Of a stretch of DNA of 64,000 nt, positions 1 through 12,230 are shown in pieces. The position numbers were made by a program, and so were the translations under genes. The stretch covers positions 20,032,927 to 20,096,926 of the forward strand of contig CM036767.1 in assembly GCA_020796225.1 (NCBI GenBank). The letters are read 5' to 3'. Under the pieces are notes generated by a model that worked only from the letters and a program-made list of their open reading frames with translations, was not told where the DNA came from and ran no database searches. How positions within the stretch are numbered: the first letter of the stretch is position 1; the number at the start of each line of letters is the position of its first letter. This DNA comes from Arion vulgaris (lineage: Eukaryota > Mollusca > Gastropoda > Stylommatophora > Arionidae).

Positions 1-1215
1 ACATCCGATTTCGCCAGCATTTTATTTACTAGGTAGTTTGCCTAGGATTTGCTCTTTAACGATTATCTTTCGCCGTATATTTGGGTTTTATGATCTACGC
101 CAAAGAGTTGTGCAGCCTTTCTGACTATGTTCCGGATTAGGAACATTTCTCAGTCTTTTGGGGCACATAAGCTTGTCCTGGGACAGCATCTTACTCGTGC
201 AACACACCGTGAAAAGTGTCGGCCTTCGCCATTGTTCGGAGTTGGACAGTCTGTCAAATCTTTACAATGTCGGTCTTACTTTTCTGACCACGTTGAGTTT
301 ATTCCGGAATATGGACATTCTCAGCCTTTTCAAGGCGCGTGTCGGCACTTGGCAATTTGCAATTTCTACTCTGCATTTTCCCTGGCCCCTGGAAGCACTG
401 GACTGGGGCCACGCACAAATAATGTAGAGGGTCGTTTCATTAGGCGCTATCAGCGAAACTTAGATTTTGCGCTAGCCAATCATCACCCGCCCCGGTTACT
501 CCGGAAATGTTAGTTGTAAGAACAATAGTACCGTGCACGGTTGTTTCAGGGAAGGCAGTTTCGTTATGCGCTAAAACGTAACTTAATGATTTGCGCTCGG
601 CGAACTTTACCCAATAGATATATCTGCGCTTGACCTCTTTTACGGAGTTAACTGCAACCTTCCCTTGTGTCGTCACTTCACATTGCATCTCTTCCGACGA
701 TCCTTGCCGAGAGCTGGCAAAGGCGTTACCACCATTACTTCGAGGGGACGTGAATATTTTCCACCTGACGACTCGTACCTTGTCAATTTTATACGATCTG
801 TTTTTTAGCAACATAATTCGGGCCCCCACCTCATGGCTCCGAATTTTGCCCAATGTGGGCCCACGTCTCTTCTCTGGATGCACCCCTCATCCCTTTGTGC
901 GGCCATTTACTCCGGGGGAGTTGGCATTCGTTCACAAACGATCTTACGCTACTATTCCTTACGTTTCAGGAACCATTTGGACGACTTTCATCGACTTCGG
1001 CCAGGAGATGAATGCATTTGGTTCAGGGATTTTGGACCTGCATTACTTTTCCGTGCTTGCACTACTACCACTACCTGTAGCTCTCCCTCGATCCATACCC
1101 GCTTAGCCAGACAGAAACCGTTGTCTGTTACGAGGGTCACCACCTGGAGGTGGGGTAGGATCTTGATTAGTGCCAGCTCACTAATCCTGGTGTGGCGTTG
1201 TCCATATCCGCCTCT
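1..1215 (-). mobile_element. L element, copy 1 (truncated at window edge)
   Basis: This is about 1.2 kb of dispersed repeat that aligns along its length with 26145-27435 in the same orientation; shared blocks include the stretch around gtagagggtcgtttca and the inverse of the cctagtaaataaaa motif. Several open frames on both strands are not conserved between the two copies, so I do not call a protein. The right end abuts a SINE-C at about 1212, which suggests L inserted into that SINE. The element continues beyond position 1. Confidence 0.7.
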
Positions 1216-1410
1216 GACCCCGGTCGTGGGTTCGAATCCGGACCGCGTCGTTCTGTTTATGGTTGCATTTTTAGAGATATCTCTAAGATTGTTGCCGGAG
1301 TTATGCTTTGTGTAATGATCTCGGCAGGTGGCGTGCCGTTTCTGTGGAGAGAGACCGAGTCATATGGTGTAAAACCCGATGCAATGAAGTCAATCCTTCG
1401 TCTTGATACA
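1212..1410 (+). mobile_element. SINE-C, 5'-truncated
   Basis: The tRNA-like B box gggttcgaatccgg is followed by the family body (ggcaggtggcgtgcc, then gcaatgaagtcaatccttcg). Other copies are at 8255, 15618, 25319, 37262 and 57535. The A-box half is missing here because of the adjoining L element. Confidence 0.75.
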
Positions 1411-1414
1411 ACTT

Positions 1415-2424
1415 TAGAAACTCAACAGATGTCGAAGAGTATGCATGCCATTGTTTCCGTTACTCTATGGTTAAACGTCATGTTTCCCATGTGTCCACTT
1501 CTGCTGGTGCATCGTGTGTACAGAGAGAAAAAAACATTGAATGTATTAAACATCAATTACCATGTTCTCATCCAATAACTGACGGACGTTCCCCTATCCA
1601 TCTTCAACTCCACTGCGCTAGATGCTGTTAAACCATTTTGCAAGCCTATTTGCTCTCCCATTGTTGCGAACACCCGTTTATCCAGACAGTATAACCTGTC
1701 GGCTGGTGGAAAAGAAAAAACCGATTTAAAACCCCATTTAACGTGTCTCTGAAATGCTTCGATATAGACACCACGTGCTGGGAATCCCTGGCGCAAGATC
1801 GCCAAGTGTGACGCTGTAACAGCACAAGAGGAACCCGCATAGCTGCGAATCATCGTACCGTTGAGGCACAGAGAAAACGAACAGCGCGAAAAGACAGAAC
1901 ACACAACACCCACATGTCTAACCTTGATCATGTATTCCCCACATGTGGTAGGGGACTGCATTATAGGACTGGACTCTACAGTCACCTCCACACACTAGAG
2001 AAGTGCAGCAGCACACGTCTGAGGATGTTGTCATCATCGCTTGCGAGAAACGGCTTTTATATCCACGAGATTAGAAATCTCGATAGACGGCTTTCACTCA
2101 TACAGCGTACTCATACAGCGTCTTCATACAGCGTACTCATACAGCGTCTTCGACCTTCCGATGCGTGGACTAAGAATCTGGCAATTAATGACCCTAGTCA
2201 CAGCCAACTCTAGACAACTTTATTTCTGCTCTAGTAAACGAAGTCTCAGTCAATGAAATGCACCAGTAACGGCCTCAACCTTCATCATCATAATGACGGC
2301 AGTTGTTCTGTACGTTCCATTTCGCTCTGCTCGGATCCTATCGTGTAAATTAACTATAAAAAAACAGCTATTTTTTTAATGTCTCATTACGATGCACAAA
2401 CTAAAGCCTATATAAAACATCACT
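1415..2424. other. No gene recognised; short tandem repeat at 2095-2150
   Basis: I see no exon or known repeat across most of this stretch. At 2095-2150 a catacagcgt core repeats four times at alternating 13/14-bp spacing, a 27-bp dimer repeated twice. Small open frames here match nothing I know. Confidence 0.5.
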
Positions 2425-2575
2425 TGCCCGCCTGCCCAGCGTGTTTTCGTAGCGCGTTGGACTACGGGTGACTAGCCCTCTGTGTGTGCGGGTTCAATTC
2501 TGTGGGCTGGAAGAAAAGCCACAGGTTCCCCAGATTCACGGTGCTCGTGGCACCGAACCGAAGGGTGATAAATTG
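2425..2575 (+). mobile_element. SINE-D
   Basis: The tRNA-like head reads tagcgcgttggactacgggt and then gcgggttcaattc (B box), followed by a body with aagccacaggttccccag and the gtgctcgtggcaccgaac hairpin. The same unit is inverted at 34821-35026 and partial at 37143-37260. Confidence 0.75.
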
Positions 2576-2639
2576 TGAGGATGAAAACTCCGTACTCCAT
2601 GGCAGATACAACCAGTTCGTGGAACAGGAGGACTGACAT

Positions 2640-2945
2640 CAGTTTTCTTCTTCTGCGATCAATTTCTGCTATGCGACTACTCCGGTATGTGTCATAAACA
2701 GGGCTTGAGGTCTTCAGCGGTTCCCCATAGTTTGTTGTGTAGGGTCGTTTTTGTTGGCCATCTTTCCTTTCTCACATTACTCAGACTGGGGCAGTCTTGC
2801 AGGATGTGCTCTGGGGACTGCTTTGGGGCTCCACAGGTACAAGCGGCCGAGTCCATGACACCCATTCTATGGAGGTGTGATCTGAGACTGCAGTGTCCCG
2901 TTCAAAGTCGGAAGACTGGTCTGTGCTTTTATGTTTAGTGTACTT
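2640..2945 (-). mobile_element. LINE-Z C-terminal fragment
   Basis: The minus strand encodes, across frameshifts, the C-terminal part typical of animal LINE reverse transcriptases: GHCSLRSHLHRMG, then CTCGAPKQSPEHILQDCP (a Cys/His cluster), then a KLWGTAEDL-like tail. The same region occurs at 18085-18445 and 56729-57055. It is a dead fragment. Confidence 0.7.
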
Positions 2946-3104
2946 ATATTGTCGTGCACTGAACTGTATCATCCGTTTTCTTTACTCATCATTTTTCTGG
3001 ATTGCTTCAGGAGAATCTTTGCTTCTGACTGATAGTAGTGTTTGCTTCACTTTGTAATAATAGGGTTATGAGCAGACTCTAGAATTACTTTTTTTTCATA
3101 CAGC

Positions 3105-3580
3105 GGTGTCTTTGCTGTAACTACTAGAAGCATCACGATGGAGATTAAAGCGGTAACTATCGTTCTGAAGTGGTTGAGTACATTGGAATTCCCACATGCA
3201 TGTATACTGAGCAACTCAATGGGTATGCTCAAGAAAATACATGTTAGCTGTATAAGGAAAGAATGACTTGTTACAATGATCACATCCCTATTTACCCTTT
3301 ATTTTGGTGCCAGGTCATGCGGGAGTACAAGGCAACGAGCAAGTAGATCATCTGGCTGATACAGAAGTGGTTGAGGAAGGACAGTCAATGGATGCAGGTA
3401 TCACCAATACCATAAAAGAAGCATGTGGTATAGATGATTGAAAACATTTATAAATCTACATCTCTATCCAGTGAACGGGATGGGAGTGGAAATGGAAACT
3501 GCCAGACCCAAACACTTTGTTAAAGACGTGAGACTAATTGGTTAGATGTGCAGTGATGATCCGATGACTAAAAACTAAAT
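3105..3580 (+). mobile_element. LINE-H RNase H fragment, decayed
   Basis: Broken frames keep RNase H landmarks of this family: ATMEIKAVT-like at 3135, an SNSMGMLKK-like stretch near 3210, and GHAGVQGNEQ-like near 3315. It ends with the family 3' terminus (ttggttagatgtgcagtgatgatccgatgactaaaaac) near 3580. Confidence 0.6.
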
Positions 3581-3599
3581 CTTTAGTTATTAATAGTTT

Positions 3600-4000
3600 C
3601 TGTGTAATATCAACTTCTTCACCTTTCAACTCCCAATGGAGCACCGACCTTCAACAAACTTCTTCCAGCTCTACCTCTCTCTTGCCATCCCTTCCAATTC
3701 TTTCCATAATTTACCAATCCTTTTAATATCAGTCTCCAGCTCTCTTTTCTCCAGGTATGTCTAGGCCTTCCCAATCTTCTATTTCCTTGCGGGTTCCAAA
3801 AAAGTACCTGTCTTGCAATGCTTCCGGTCGGTCTTCTCAATGTGTGTCCTATCCATCGCAAGTGTCTCTTTCTACTTTTCTCCGCTGGTATCTGCTTAGT
3901 TCTTTCTCCGAGTTCCTCATTCGTAATCTTATCATACCATCTCTGTCCCTCTATTCTATATTAACATCCATTTACGAAGGTCTGTAGTTTTCTGGTGGTT
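3600..4000 (-). mobile_element. 3' end of the GAGA-tailed LINE
   Basis: Minus-strand frames read MRWIGHTLRRP, then FWNPQGNRRLGRPRHTWRKE, the post-RT C-terminus also present in the LINE at 45245-48450 and in fragments at 41900 and 49512. LINE-like remnants may continue to about 4440. Confidence 0.7.
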
Positions 4001-4734
4001 TCTTTTGTTGTCTTCCATGTTTCCTAGCCATAATACATGCACAAACTTCACATTTGATTGAAAGATTCTCAGCTTTGTGTTTGTTTTGATCTCCTTTGAC
4101 TTCCATCAGTTATCAGAGGACTATCATCATAGCACTCCGGATATGTCCATAGGCGCTACGATCTCTGCCATAACAAATCCTGCAGTGTCCAGCAGTCCAA
4201 TACCCCAGCTTGATGTTGATTAATAAATCTCTTCGCATATTTGGTATATTGTTCTTTTCGGGCTGTACCAATATTGATACCCATCTCTCTCAGTCTGGTC
4301 AACAAGTGGGACTCACAACGTTGAAACTCTTCTGTTCGAAAAGAATCTTCAGTGCATTAACTTTGACCTCCATATCTTGACCTCAATGTAATAAACTTCC
4401 CTTTGCTTTTTGTATTCTTATATCTTTGTTTGTTCCCCTTCTGTGTCTATCTTGCTACCAATGTAGTGCAATATCAACACACAATGTATATTGTCCACTG
4501 TACAATTTATTTCCTCTTATGCATTCAAAAATCATAACAATTTATGGAACAGTAATGTCAAACGTAATAATAAACCCACTTTGGTTGTAAACATGTAAAG
4601 CAAAAATGATAGAGATACACCATCCCATAATATATTTATATATTCCTAGTTTGTAAAACTCCACTTTGGTTTGTGACATCAAAATACAACTGATACTAAA
4701 TTGACCATAACACAAACATTAAAGAACAACCACA

Positions 4735-5100
4735 AGTAGCTTGACAATGGAGGTTCGGGCGGTTACGGAGGTGGTGAACTGGTTGGCATCTCACAATTAC
4801 TCTCGTGTTTTCATACTCAGTGACTCCATGAGCATGATTCATGCTGGATTTGCTGAGGCGGAGATCGGAGCACCTATGGACATGTCCGAGTGCTATGATG
4901 ATAGTCCTCATATAACTGATAACTGATTAAAGAACAAAATTGAAGCTTTTGAAACAAGGTGTTATAGAAAAGTTCTTAGAACATCCTGGAGAGAGAAGAG
5001 AAAATCAAAGACATCCTACAAGACCTGCAAATAAAGGAGCATTGGCTCATAAATAATATCATGTCCCAGAAGATGAAATATGTTGGTGTAGTTAGGGCTA
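4735..5100 (+). mobile_element. LINE-H piece joined to a LINE RT-tail piece
   Basis: 4741-4926 encodes MTMEVRAVTEVVNWL, then FILSDSMSMIHAG, an RNase H segment that jumps abruptly to the family's 3' region (gagatcggagcac). From about 4930 a different LINE tail follows (IEAFETRCYRKVLRTSW-like). The second piece resembles 28225-28668. Confidence 0.6.
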
Positions 5101-5368
5101 CCAGTATGGCACTTCTGACTGATGTTTGCGTGAAGGCTTGATTTCCTTATAATCGGTATCGCTTGCCATTCAGGTGAGCCTAACTCCGACTTCAGAGGTA
5201 CTTGCGAAGTTAAATGCCAATGCTACTTTAAAGAAAAATGTTATATAAATTATAACAAATTCAGAAACAATAAATATGGAAACAGGTATAAGAACAGTTT
5301 TACTAACAGCTCATAAAATCGGTAAATGAAAAGTCGTTTATCAACTTCAATAACAACACATGCATATA

Positions 5369-5627
5369 CTTCTTCTTCTTCTTCTTTCTTTCGTTCTTTA
5401 CGACCAATTTTAATCCTCTTTGTGATATGTTTGATCTTTACCAAGAACGTGTATATATTGCACATTGGTTTGGTAGGCCCCTAAACGCATAGACTTCTAC
5501 ACGTTTAGGACATGTGCACCCAATTTCAGCCAAACCTCCTTAGTCGCCTCTTACGACATGCATGACAGTTAACAGTGGTTCTATTCTTTACACCCCAAAT
5601 TTGGGCCCCAGTAACCACTCGGGCGAC
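5369..5627 (-). mobile_element. SINE-A, full length
   Basis: Read on the minus strand it starts with gcccgagtggtta (A-box-like), carries the gtcgtaagaggcgactaagg module, the tctatgcgtttaggggcc middle and the gatcaaacatatcacaaag tail, and ends in (GAA)n. About 260 bp, as in the other full copies. Confidence 0.85.
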
Positions 5628-5639
5628 ATGTATATAAAA

Positions 5640-7400
5640 AATGGTAAACAATAATCTAAAAACAAAGATTAAACATTGACTTTGCTGAGAGTCAGAAGTG
5701 AACCAAATCAATGTATAACAATAGAGGATATTGCCAGATAGGATCACACATGCTAAGTTCTACGTTCCAACAAGGTTAATATATATCATCAACTAGACAA
5801 CGAGAAGGTCTTCATATTGTCAAAAAGTGTGGGGAAATAGTGCATACAAATTAGAAAAAGATCACACCACATCAAGAGAAGATGTGAAATGAAATGGGAA
5901 AGAGAGAGAAAAAGAATGTAAAATATTAACATCCCCTGACTGGTCTCTCGTAATCGTTCTTGAAAAACAAAATATGTGGCTGGTTCTTTTTAAGATATTT
6001 TAAGTGACTCGGTAGGAATGTTCTTGGTATTAAACACACATCAGATTCATAAAAAATTGGATTTCAATTCAACATATACAAAATTATACAAACCTCATTG
6101 GAATGACCTAATTATTAAATGTCTTTACAATGACAAAGAGTAATAACATATTCTTCAGCATGTAAGCTCATTTTCATAACAATAATTTGGGGCCAGATGC
6201 TCCGACGCCCTTTGGGGATTATACACAAGATGCATGGGTTTGTATCAGTCAGCAACTCATTTCTTGTGTTGAAGACTACCAAGAAGTCTGATTAAGTTTA
6301 TGGAGATCGAAGAAGGAGAAGTTAACCCAGTACACAAAAAATAGGCTATGCTGAAGTCGGATGTTCGCACCAAAGGTGCAAATACCACAGCTCACGCTGA
6401 AAACTGCAACACAACACATTCCATTCTCTGAACTGCATCCTGCTATAACCAGCGGGAGTATGAGAACGAACAAGGAAGAAGAAATCAATAATAATAACGG
6501 TTTTATTTATCCTTAGTTTAAAACTCTTCTTATCATAGAAAGTATAAAACAGATTCGGAAAAATAGCTCATGAGAAGCTATTGGTTGAACCGATGGACAA
6601 TAAGAAAGACTGGCTAGTATGCAGAGATGATTGGACCAAACTCTAAGAACATCACAAATCTACTACAACAAACAAAACATCAATGTACAATCTTTCAGCT
6701 AAGAACAAGACATGTTGGACTGAATAACTACAGAATAAACACCAGTGTAGAAATCGCAGTCATGCATGCAAGACGGTACAGATGTTCTGCTTGAAAGCCC
6801 CGGACTACAAAAAGCGAGACAAAATCCTTCATCACACACATCCGTTCATAATACCCTTTAAGGTAGCCTACCATAACTGTTGATAATGCACAAATTCTGC
6901 AATTTGACTGCTTAAGAGTAAAAACAAGCAGCCTTGGTTGGAAGAATTAGAAGGACTCCTGAGATTCCAAAATATTTCTCAACATTGATAAGAAGAAAGT
7001 ACATCATCATGTGCTATGTCTGCTCACATGACGGCAATCATGGATCTCTACTAACTTTTGTCCTGAGTATTCATTAGTAAAAGATAATTGTCTCTGCTTT
7101 TCTGTTGTTTCTCAATTTTAATGTTTCCATAAAATATTAATCTATTTACAATTTGTATTACTGTTCAATAACATAATATTTCCTGTACCACTTCAGACTA
7201 CACACATTGTTTTGTCAATGATATTCAAGTATTTACTGCATATATAGGAAACACATACATTTGTAAAACAATACCAGTACACCAAATCAAAAAAACTGTA
7301 CAAGTAATCAAACCATACCCTTTTAGATCGCATAGAAGATGAAAGTATACCGACCTATATTACAGTTATTGCCCAATAATGAGTCAAAGATGATTCATCA
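5640..7400. other. Unassigned AT-rich DNA with a LINE remnant at ~6545-6880
   Basis: No exon or recognised repeat is visible in most of this stretch. At 6690-6760 the plus strand reads FQLRTRHVGLNNYRIN-like, resembling the LxTGH block of LINE C-termini, so a decayed LINE-Z relative is likely. Around 7005-7060 there is weak similarity to LINE-Q. Confidence 0.4.
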
Positions 7401-7411
7401 TACAAATCAGA

Positions 7412-7945
7412 CGCCCGGTGGTTAAGGGCCCAAATTGATAATAATAAAACCACTAAAACCTACACATGCCATATCAAGTGAAGGTTTCTGGAATTAACTA
7501 CCCATCCAGTAAAACACTCCGCTATAACTGCCGAGAGTCATAGTAGCTGGCCCTGTTGAGACGCCTAGCTAGAAGAGTTGAACCTACTGTCCGATTTAGT
7601 CCCTGGTCTTATAGAGATAAGTGAGTATCTGAAGTCGGAGAAAATCTGCCTGATGCAGGAATACTAATTACAGTACATTGGTACACGGCTATGTAGTATC
7701 TACATGCACTGTGCATTTAAGAAATTGGAAAACGGATTTTCACAAAAATCAGTTTCAGAGATGAAACTCCTGAAGCCGTATAGAAAGAAAAAAGAAAAAG
7801 AAAAGTGAAAGGAAAGAAAAAGAAACAAGAAAAAAACACTCCGCTATAAAACAGCAACGAAGTGCACAAGAGCTTGCAAGGCCTTGGTTGGGGACCTATG
7901 TCTCCTTTGGGGCGAAGGGTAGAAGAAGAAGAAGAAGAAGAAGAC
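7412..7945 (+). mobile_element. SINE-A-like head, poly-purine tract and GAA-tailed SINE end
   Basis: 7412-7480 starts with cgcccggtggttaagggccc and has an aataaaaccactaaaacct block like the SINE-A head, then diverges. 7780-7835 is nearly pure A/G. 7858-7945 is another SINE 3' end closing in (GAA)n. Family membership is uncertain. Confidence 0.45.
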
Positions 7946-8009
7946 AGTTATTGTACACTTTATTATATAAAATGTACTTAGGTCATTAGAGTTTTAAAAA
8001 ATGGGAGCC

Positions 8010-8195
8010 TAATGATGAAATGAGAGGAAGATCTAGAAGACGATGGATGCAAGATGTCATTGACTATCTGAGAATGACTGCTGCTGATGGCAGTCAACTT
8101 GCACAGAACAGAGTTTTTCAGGACTGCTGTCATGGGAGCCAGGTTCTGGAAGGGACAAGCTACTTGATGATGATGAATGGCAAAATTATATTTCA
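8010..8195 (+). mobile_element. LINE-D 3' end
   Basis: The frame reads MRGRSRRRWMQDVIDYLRMT and ends in a (GAT)n run, the same end as at 28225-28668 (+) and 60668-60915 (-). Confidence 0.65.
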
Positions 8196-8254
8196 GGCAA
8201 CAACAATTGCTTACAATGCAGGGAGCATACATTGTCATTTGTAAGGTAAAGTAT

Positions 8255-8450
8255 AAAAGGGTCCCAAGACGAAGGATAGACTTTATTGCACCTGGTTTTA
8301 CCCTATTTGCACAAACTCTGTGGCTCTGACAACAATCTCAGGGATATCTGGAAAAAAATGCACTTGCAAACAGAATGGCATGGTTCGGATTCTCACCCTT
8401 GACCTTTGGAACGCAAGGCAACGGTTTAACTACTTAGCCCCCAAGGTAAA
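8255..8450 (-). mobile_element. SINE-C
   Basis: The minus strand carries the family body and a degraded head (gggctaagtagttaaaccgt, then gggtgagaatcc). It is diverged relative to the copy at 25319. Confidence 0.65.
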
Positions 8451-8474
8451 ATATAAAACTTTTTTTTTTTTAAA

Positions 8475-8705
8475 CTGTCGTTATTGTCTGTAGTACCACT
8501 TTTTAGGGTGGTGTAGGACAAATGAGACAAGAGCCTGAGGAATTTAATGGATGCATGGCTAGTGCAGTCGCTGCAAAGCTGTTCAGGTTAGGATTTTTCA
8601 TTTATGCCCACAACAGAAAAAATACTTGGCCTTATCGTGAATTAAACACAGGTCTCTTAAAAGGAGCTGCACTCTAATCTATTTGGCCAGACGCTCCTCA
8701 AACAT
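8475..8705 (-). mobile_element. SINE-G
   Basis: The minus strand begins gcgtctggccaaatagatta (tRNA-like), followed by the family body ending in acctaaaaagtggtactaca-like sequence. Copies are at 14520-15005, 60290-60505 and 62085-62335. Confidence 0.65.
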
Positions 8706-8814
8706 AAAACTATTTAACAACCAATATTCAGAATAGTAGCAATTCTATATTTAGAACTATGCTAAATGAATACGATGAACAGGAAAGCCAGTTCTTTTGA
8801 ATTAATCAATATAC

Positions 8815-8885
8815 ATCTTCCTATATAAGAAAGAGATCGAAGCACATATGGTTACTCCCCGAAGTGCAATGATGATGATCAACAA
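8815..8885 (+). mobile_element. SINE-F 3' end
   Basis: Only the tail is present (aagaaagagatcgaagcac, then ggttactccccgaagtgc, then GAT repeats), matching the 3' ends at 32560-32628 and 38935-39000. Confidence 0.6.
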
Positions 8886-8994
8886 ATATGCAAAGGCAAC
8901 TCTATAAATAGCAAAGTTGTTTGACTTTTTATGCAGACAGAGATGTTAACAACTAAAGACTATTTGTAAGAGCTATACAGTCTTCTACAACAGA

Positions 8995-9165
8995 ACATCA
9001 GGAAAGAAGAACACCACGAAAAAGATGGTTAGATGGCATAGCAGAACCCTATCAAAGAGCAAAAATAACAATCACCCAAGCCACCAGAACAGCGCAAGAC
9101 AAAACAGAAAACCACGACACTGGGCAACAACCCGGTAGCAGTGTGACAACAAAAGAAACATGGCT
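8995..9165 (+). mobile_element. LINE-N 3' fragment
   Basis: It matches the inverse of 16340-16510: the RWLDGIAE-like segment, then the cacccaagccaccagaacag and gggcaacaacccggtagcag stretches. Confidence 0.65.
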
Positions 9166-9321
9166 ATACATATCACAACTTACACTAGTAATATAAACAT
9201 CTAGTAATATAAACGTCATTCTAAATATAAGCTAAATGATTTGTTACAATTATAGTACCTATGCTCTGGCAGTATATTCTCAGGGTTAGTAGAATTAATT
9301 TTGGTGAACAAGTATTCCAAC

Positions 9322-10978
9322 AAAGAATTATAAATAAAAACTAAATCACAATTCTAACTTGGCATTATAAATAAAAACTAAATCACAATTCTAACTTGGC
9401 ATTATAAATAAAAACTAAATCACAATTCTAACTTGGCATTATAAATAAAAACTAAATCATAATTCTAACTTGGCATTATAAATAAAAACTAAATCATAAT
9501 TCTAACTTGGCATTATAAATAAAAACTAAATCACAATTCTAACTTGGCATTATAAATAAAAACTAAATCACAATTCTAACTTGGCATTATAAATAAAAAC
9601 TAAATCACAATTCTAACTTGGCATTATAAATAAAAACTAAATCATAATTCTAACTTGGCATTATAAATAAAAACTAAATCATAATTCTAACTTGGCATTA
9701 TAAATAAAAACTAAATCACAATTCTAACTTGGCATTATAAATAAAAACTAAATCACAATTCTAACTTGACATATATAAAAACAAAATTCTAACTCAAGAA
9801 TCAAAATCTAATCTCTTCTACTTGGCATTTTAAACTAAATCCAATTTAATCATTATAATGATAATATATTTAATTCTTATAAATAAAACTAATATAATTG
9901 CTAACTTGGATTATAAACCTAAACGCAAATCACAATTTAGGACATAATCTAAATCGATTTCTAAGAATTATAAATAAAAACTAAATCTAATTTAACTGTA
10001 TAAATAAACTATCATAATTCTAACTTGATTATAAAAAAACAAATCACAATTCTAACTTGGATTATAAATAAAAACTAAATCATAATTCTAAATGGATTAT
10101 AAATAAAAACAAATCACAATTTAAATAGGAATCATAAATAAAAACTAAATCATAATTTAATTGGCATCATAAATAAAAAACTAAATCATAATTCTAACGC
10201 ATTATGAAATAATCTAAATTCACAATTGCAACTGGCATATAAATAAAACAGTAATTCTACTGGCATTATAAATAAAAATGTCATAATTCTAACTTGGCAT
10301 ATATAAACTAAAATAATTCAATGATTAAATACAGAAACTAAATCATAATTCTAATAGATTTTATAAAACTAAATCACAATTTTAACTTCATTATAAATAA
10401 AACTAATCACAACAATTGGCATTAATGAAAACAACATAATTCTAACTTGCATTATAAATAAAAACTAAATCACAATTCTAACTTGGCATGAACAGATAAA
10501 ACTAAGATCATAGATTCTAACTGGCATATAAATAAAACTAAATCATAATTCTAACTTGGCATTATAAATAAAACTAATCATAATTCTAACTTGCATTATA
10601 AATAAACTAAATCACAATTCTACGGCATTATAAATAAAACAAAATCACAATTTAACTTGGCATTATAAATAAAAACTAAATCATAATTCTAACTTGGCAT
10701 TATAAATAAAAACTAAATCATAATTCTAACTTGGCATTATAAATAAAAACTAAATCATAATTCTAACTTGGCATTATAAATAAAAACTAAATCATAATTC
10801 TAACTTGGCATTATAAATAAAAACTAAATCACAATTCTAACTTGGCATTATAAATAAAAACTAAATCACAATTCTAACTTGGCATTATAAATAAAAACTA
10901 AATCACAATTCTAACTTGGCATTATAAATAAAAACTAAATCACAATTTCAACTACGAATCTAAAAACAATTCTAACTC
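9322..10978. repeat. Tandem array of a 37-bp AT-rich unit (~44 copies)
   Basis: The unit is cattataaataaaaactaaa followed by tcacaattctaacttgg, with a C/T variant (cacaatt or cataatt). The ends of the array are almost perfect; 9760-10640 is ragged with many small deletions. Every intact unit holds AATAAA on the plus strand. No spacers are present, so it is not CRISPR-like. Confidence 0.95.
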
Positions 10979-10990
10979 AGAATCATAAAT

Positions 10991-11147
10991 CTTCTTCTTC
11001 TTTGCGTCATTCTTTACGACCAATTTTAATCACTCTTTGTGATATGTTTAATCTTTGCCAAGAACGTGTATATGTTGCACATTGGTTTGTAGGCCCCTAA
11101 ACGCATAGACTTCTACGTTTAGGACATGTGCATCTGATTTCAGCCAA
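10991..11147 (-). mobile_element. SINE-A lacking its 5' module, with 12-bp target duplication
   Basis: A SINE-A body ends at ttggctgaaat and is flanked by the direct repeat agaatcataaat (10979-10990 and 11148-11159). It inserted into the satellite array. The shared 5' module is absent. Confidence 0.85.
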
Positions 11148-11445
11148 AGAATCATAAATAAAAACTAACGTAAATGACAATTTGAACTAAGAATCATAAA
11201 GAAAAACTAATTCACGATACTAACTTGGAATCATACAGAAAACTAAACCACAATTTTAAATCGGAATCATAAATAAAAACTAAATCCCAATTTCAAATAA
11301 GAATCATAAAGAAAACTAAATCCCAATTTCAAATAAGAATCATAAAGAAAACTAAATCCCAATTTCAAATAAGAATCATAAAGAAAACTAAATCACAATT
11401 TCAAATAAGAATCATAAAGAAAAAACTAAATGCCACTTTTGCATA
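11148..11445. repeat. Diverged tandem repeat, ~36-bp unit
   Basis: Units of the type gaatcataaagaaaactaaa followed by tcccaatttcaaataa repeat at least five times. They are a diverged arm of the 37-bp array, split from it by the SINE-A insertion. Confidence 0.8.
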
Positions 11446-11659
11446 GAATCATCTAAATTACCGACAATGGCACTCGGTGATATCATTCTAAAATAGTAGC
11501 ACAGAAATAATGTATAGATTTACATTGCCAATATAAGCAAATAAAATGTCTAAATGACAGGAGACCCTGCTAGTCTATAGATATAAAAATGTACATTAAC
11601 TAAATTAATGATGATGAGAAATTCAGAGATGAAAACAGAAATATTGAAAGATATACAAG

Positions 11660-11975
11660 TACTGTAAATCACCTTCATTTTTGTTCATGGGCACACAGGA
11701 GTCAGGAGTAATGAAGGAGCCGATAGATTCGCTGACATGGCTACTGCAACGGACCAAAATAATATTCTCAACTCGGGTTGTGAATCTCAGTTGATGACCA
11801 GATTGAGAGAGATGGCAGCCGATATTGGTACAGCACAAAAAGAACTACATACTAAATATGAAAAAGATTAATAAATCAACATTGAACCGGCGTGATGAGC
11901 CGCTGGACACTTCTGGATTTTTTAGGTGGGAACCCATGGACATTTTGGAGTGCTATGATGATAGTCCTCACATAA
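11660..11975 (+). mobile_element. LINE-H RNase H fragment
   Basis: The plus strand reads FVHGHTGVRSNEGADRFADMA, the closing His/Asp part of an RNase H domain, then jumps to the family 3' region (acccatggacattttggagt). Confidence 0.65.
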
Positions 11976-12230
11976 CTGGACAAGCAATGTGTGCTGTGGC
12001 GTCATTTTTTTTTCTATATTACATCTGTGGCCTCTATAACATACGGTTGGCGGGCTCAGGTAAAGATTCTAGGAAATAGACCACAACCATCGCGTAACCT
12101 CGCATTCCAGAATTGTTAGATAAAGATAAATTCATTTTAAAAACAACACAACACGCTAAATCAAAGTTATATTATGTTACAAGATGTTATGTTACGAAGA
12201 ACACAGTCAAGAACAACATTTTTTTAAAAT

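Noticed and set aside
630..1315. Overlapping plus-strand frames of ~160 residues
   Set aside because: They lie in the L element and the frames are not conserved in the second copy at 26145-27435.
9322..11445. Regular repeats resembling a CRISPR array
   Set aside because: Head-to-tail units without unique spacers in an intron-containing animal genome: a satellite.
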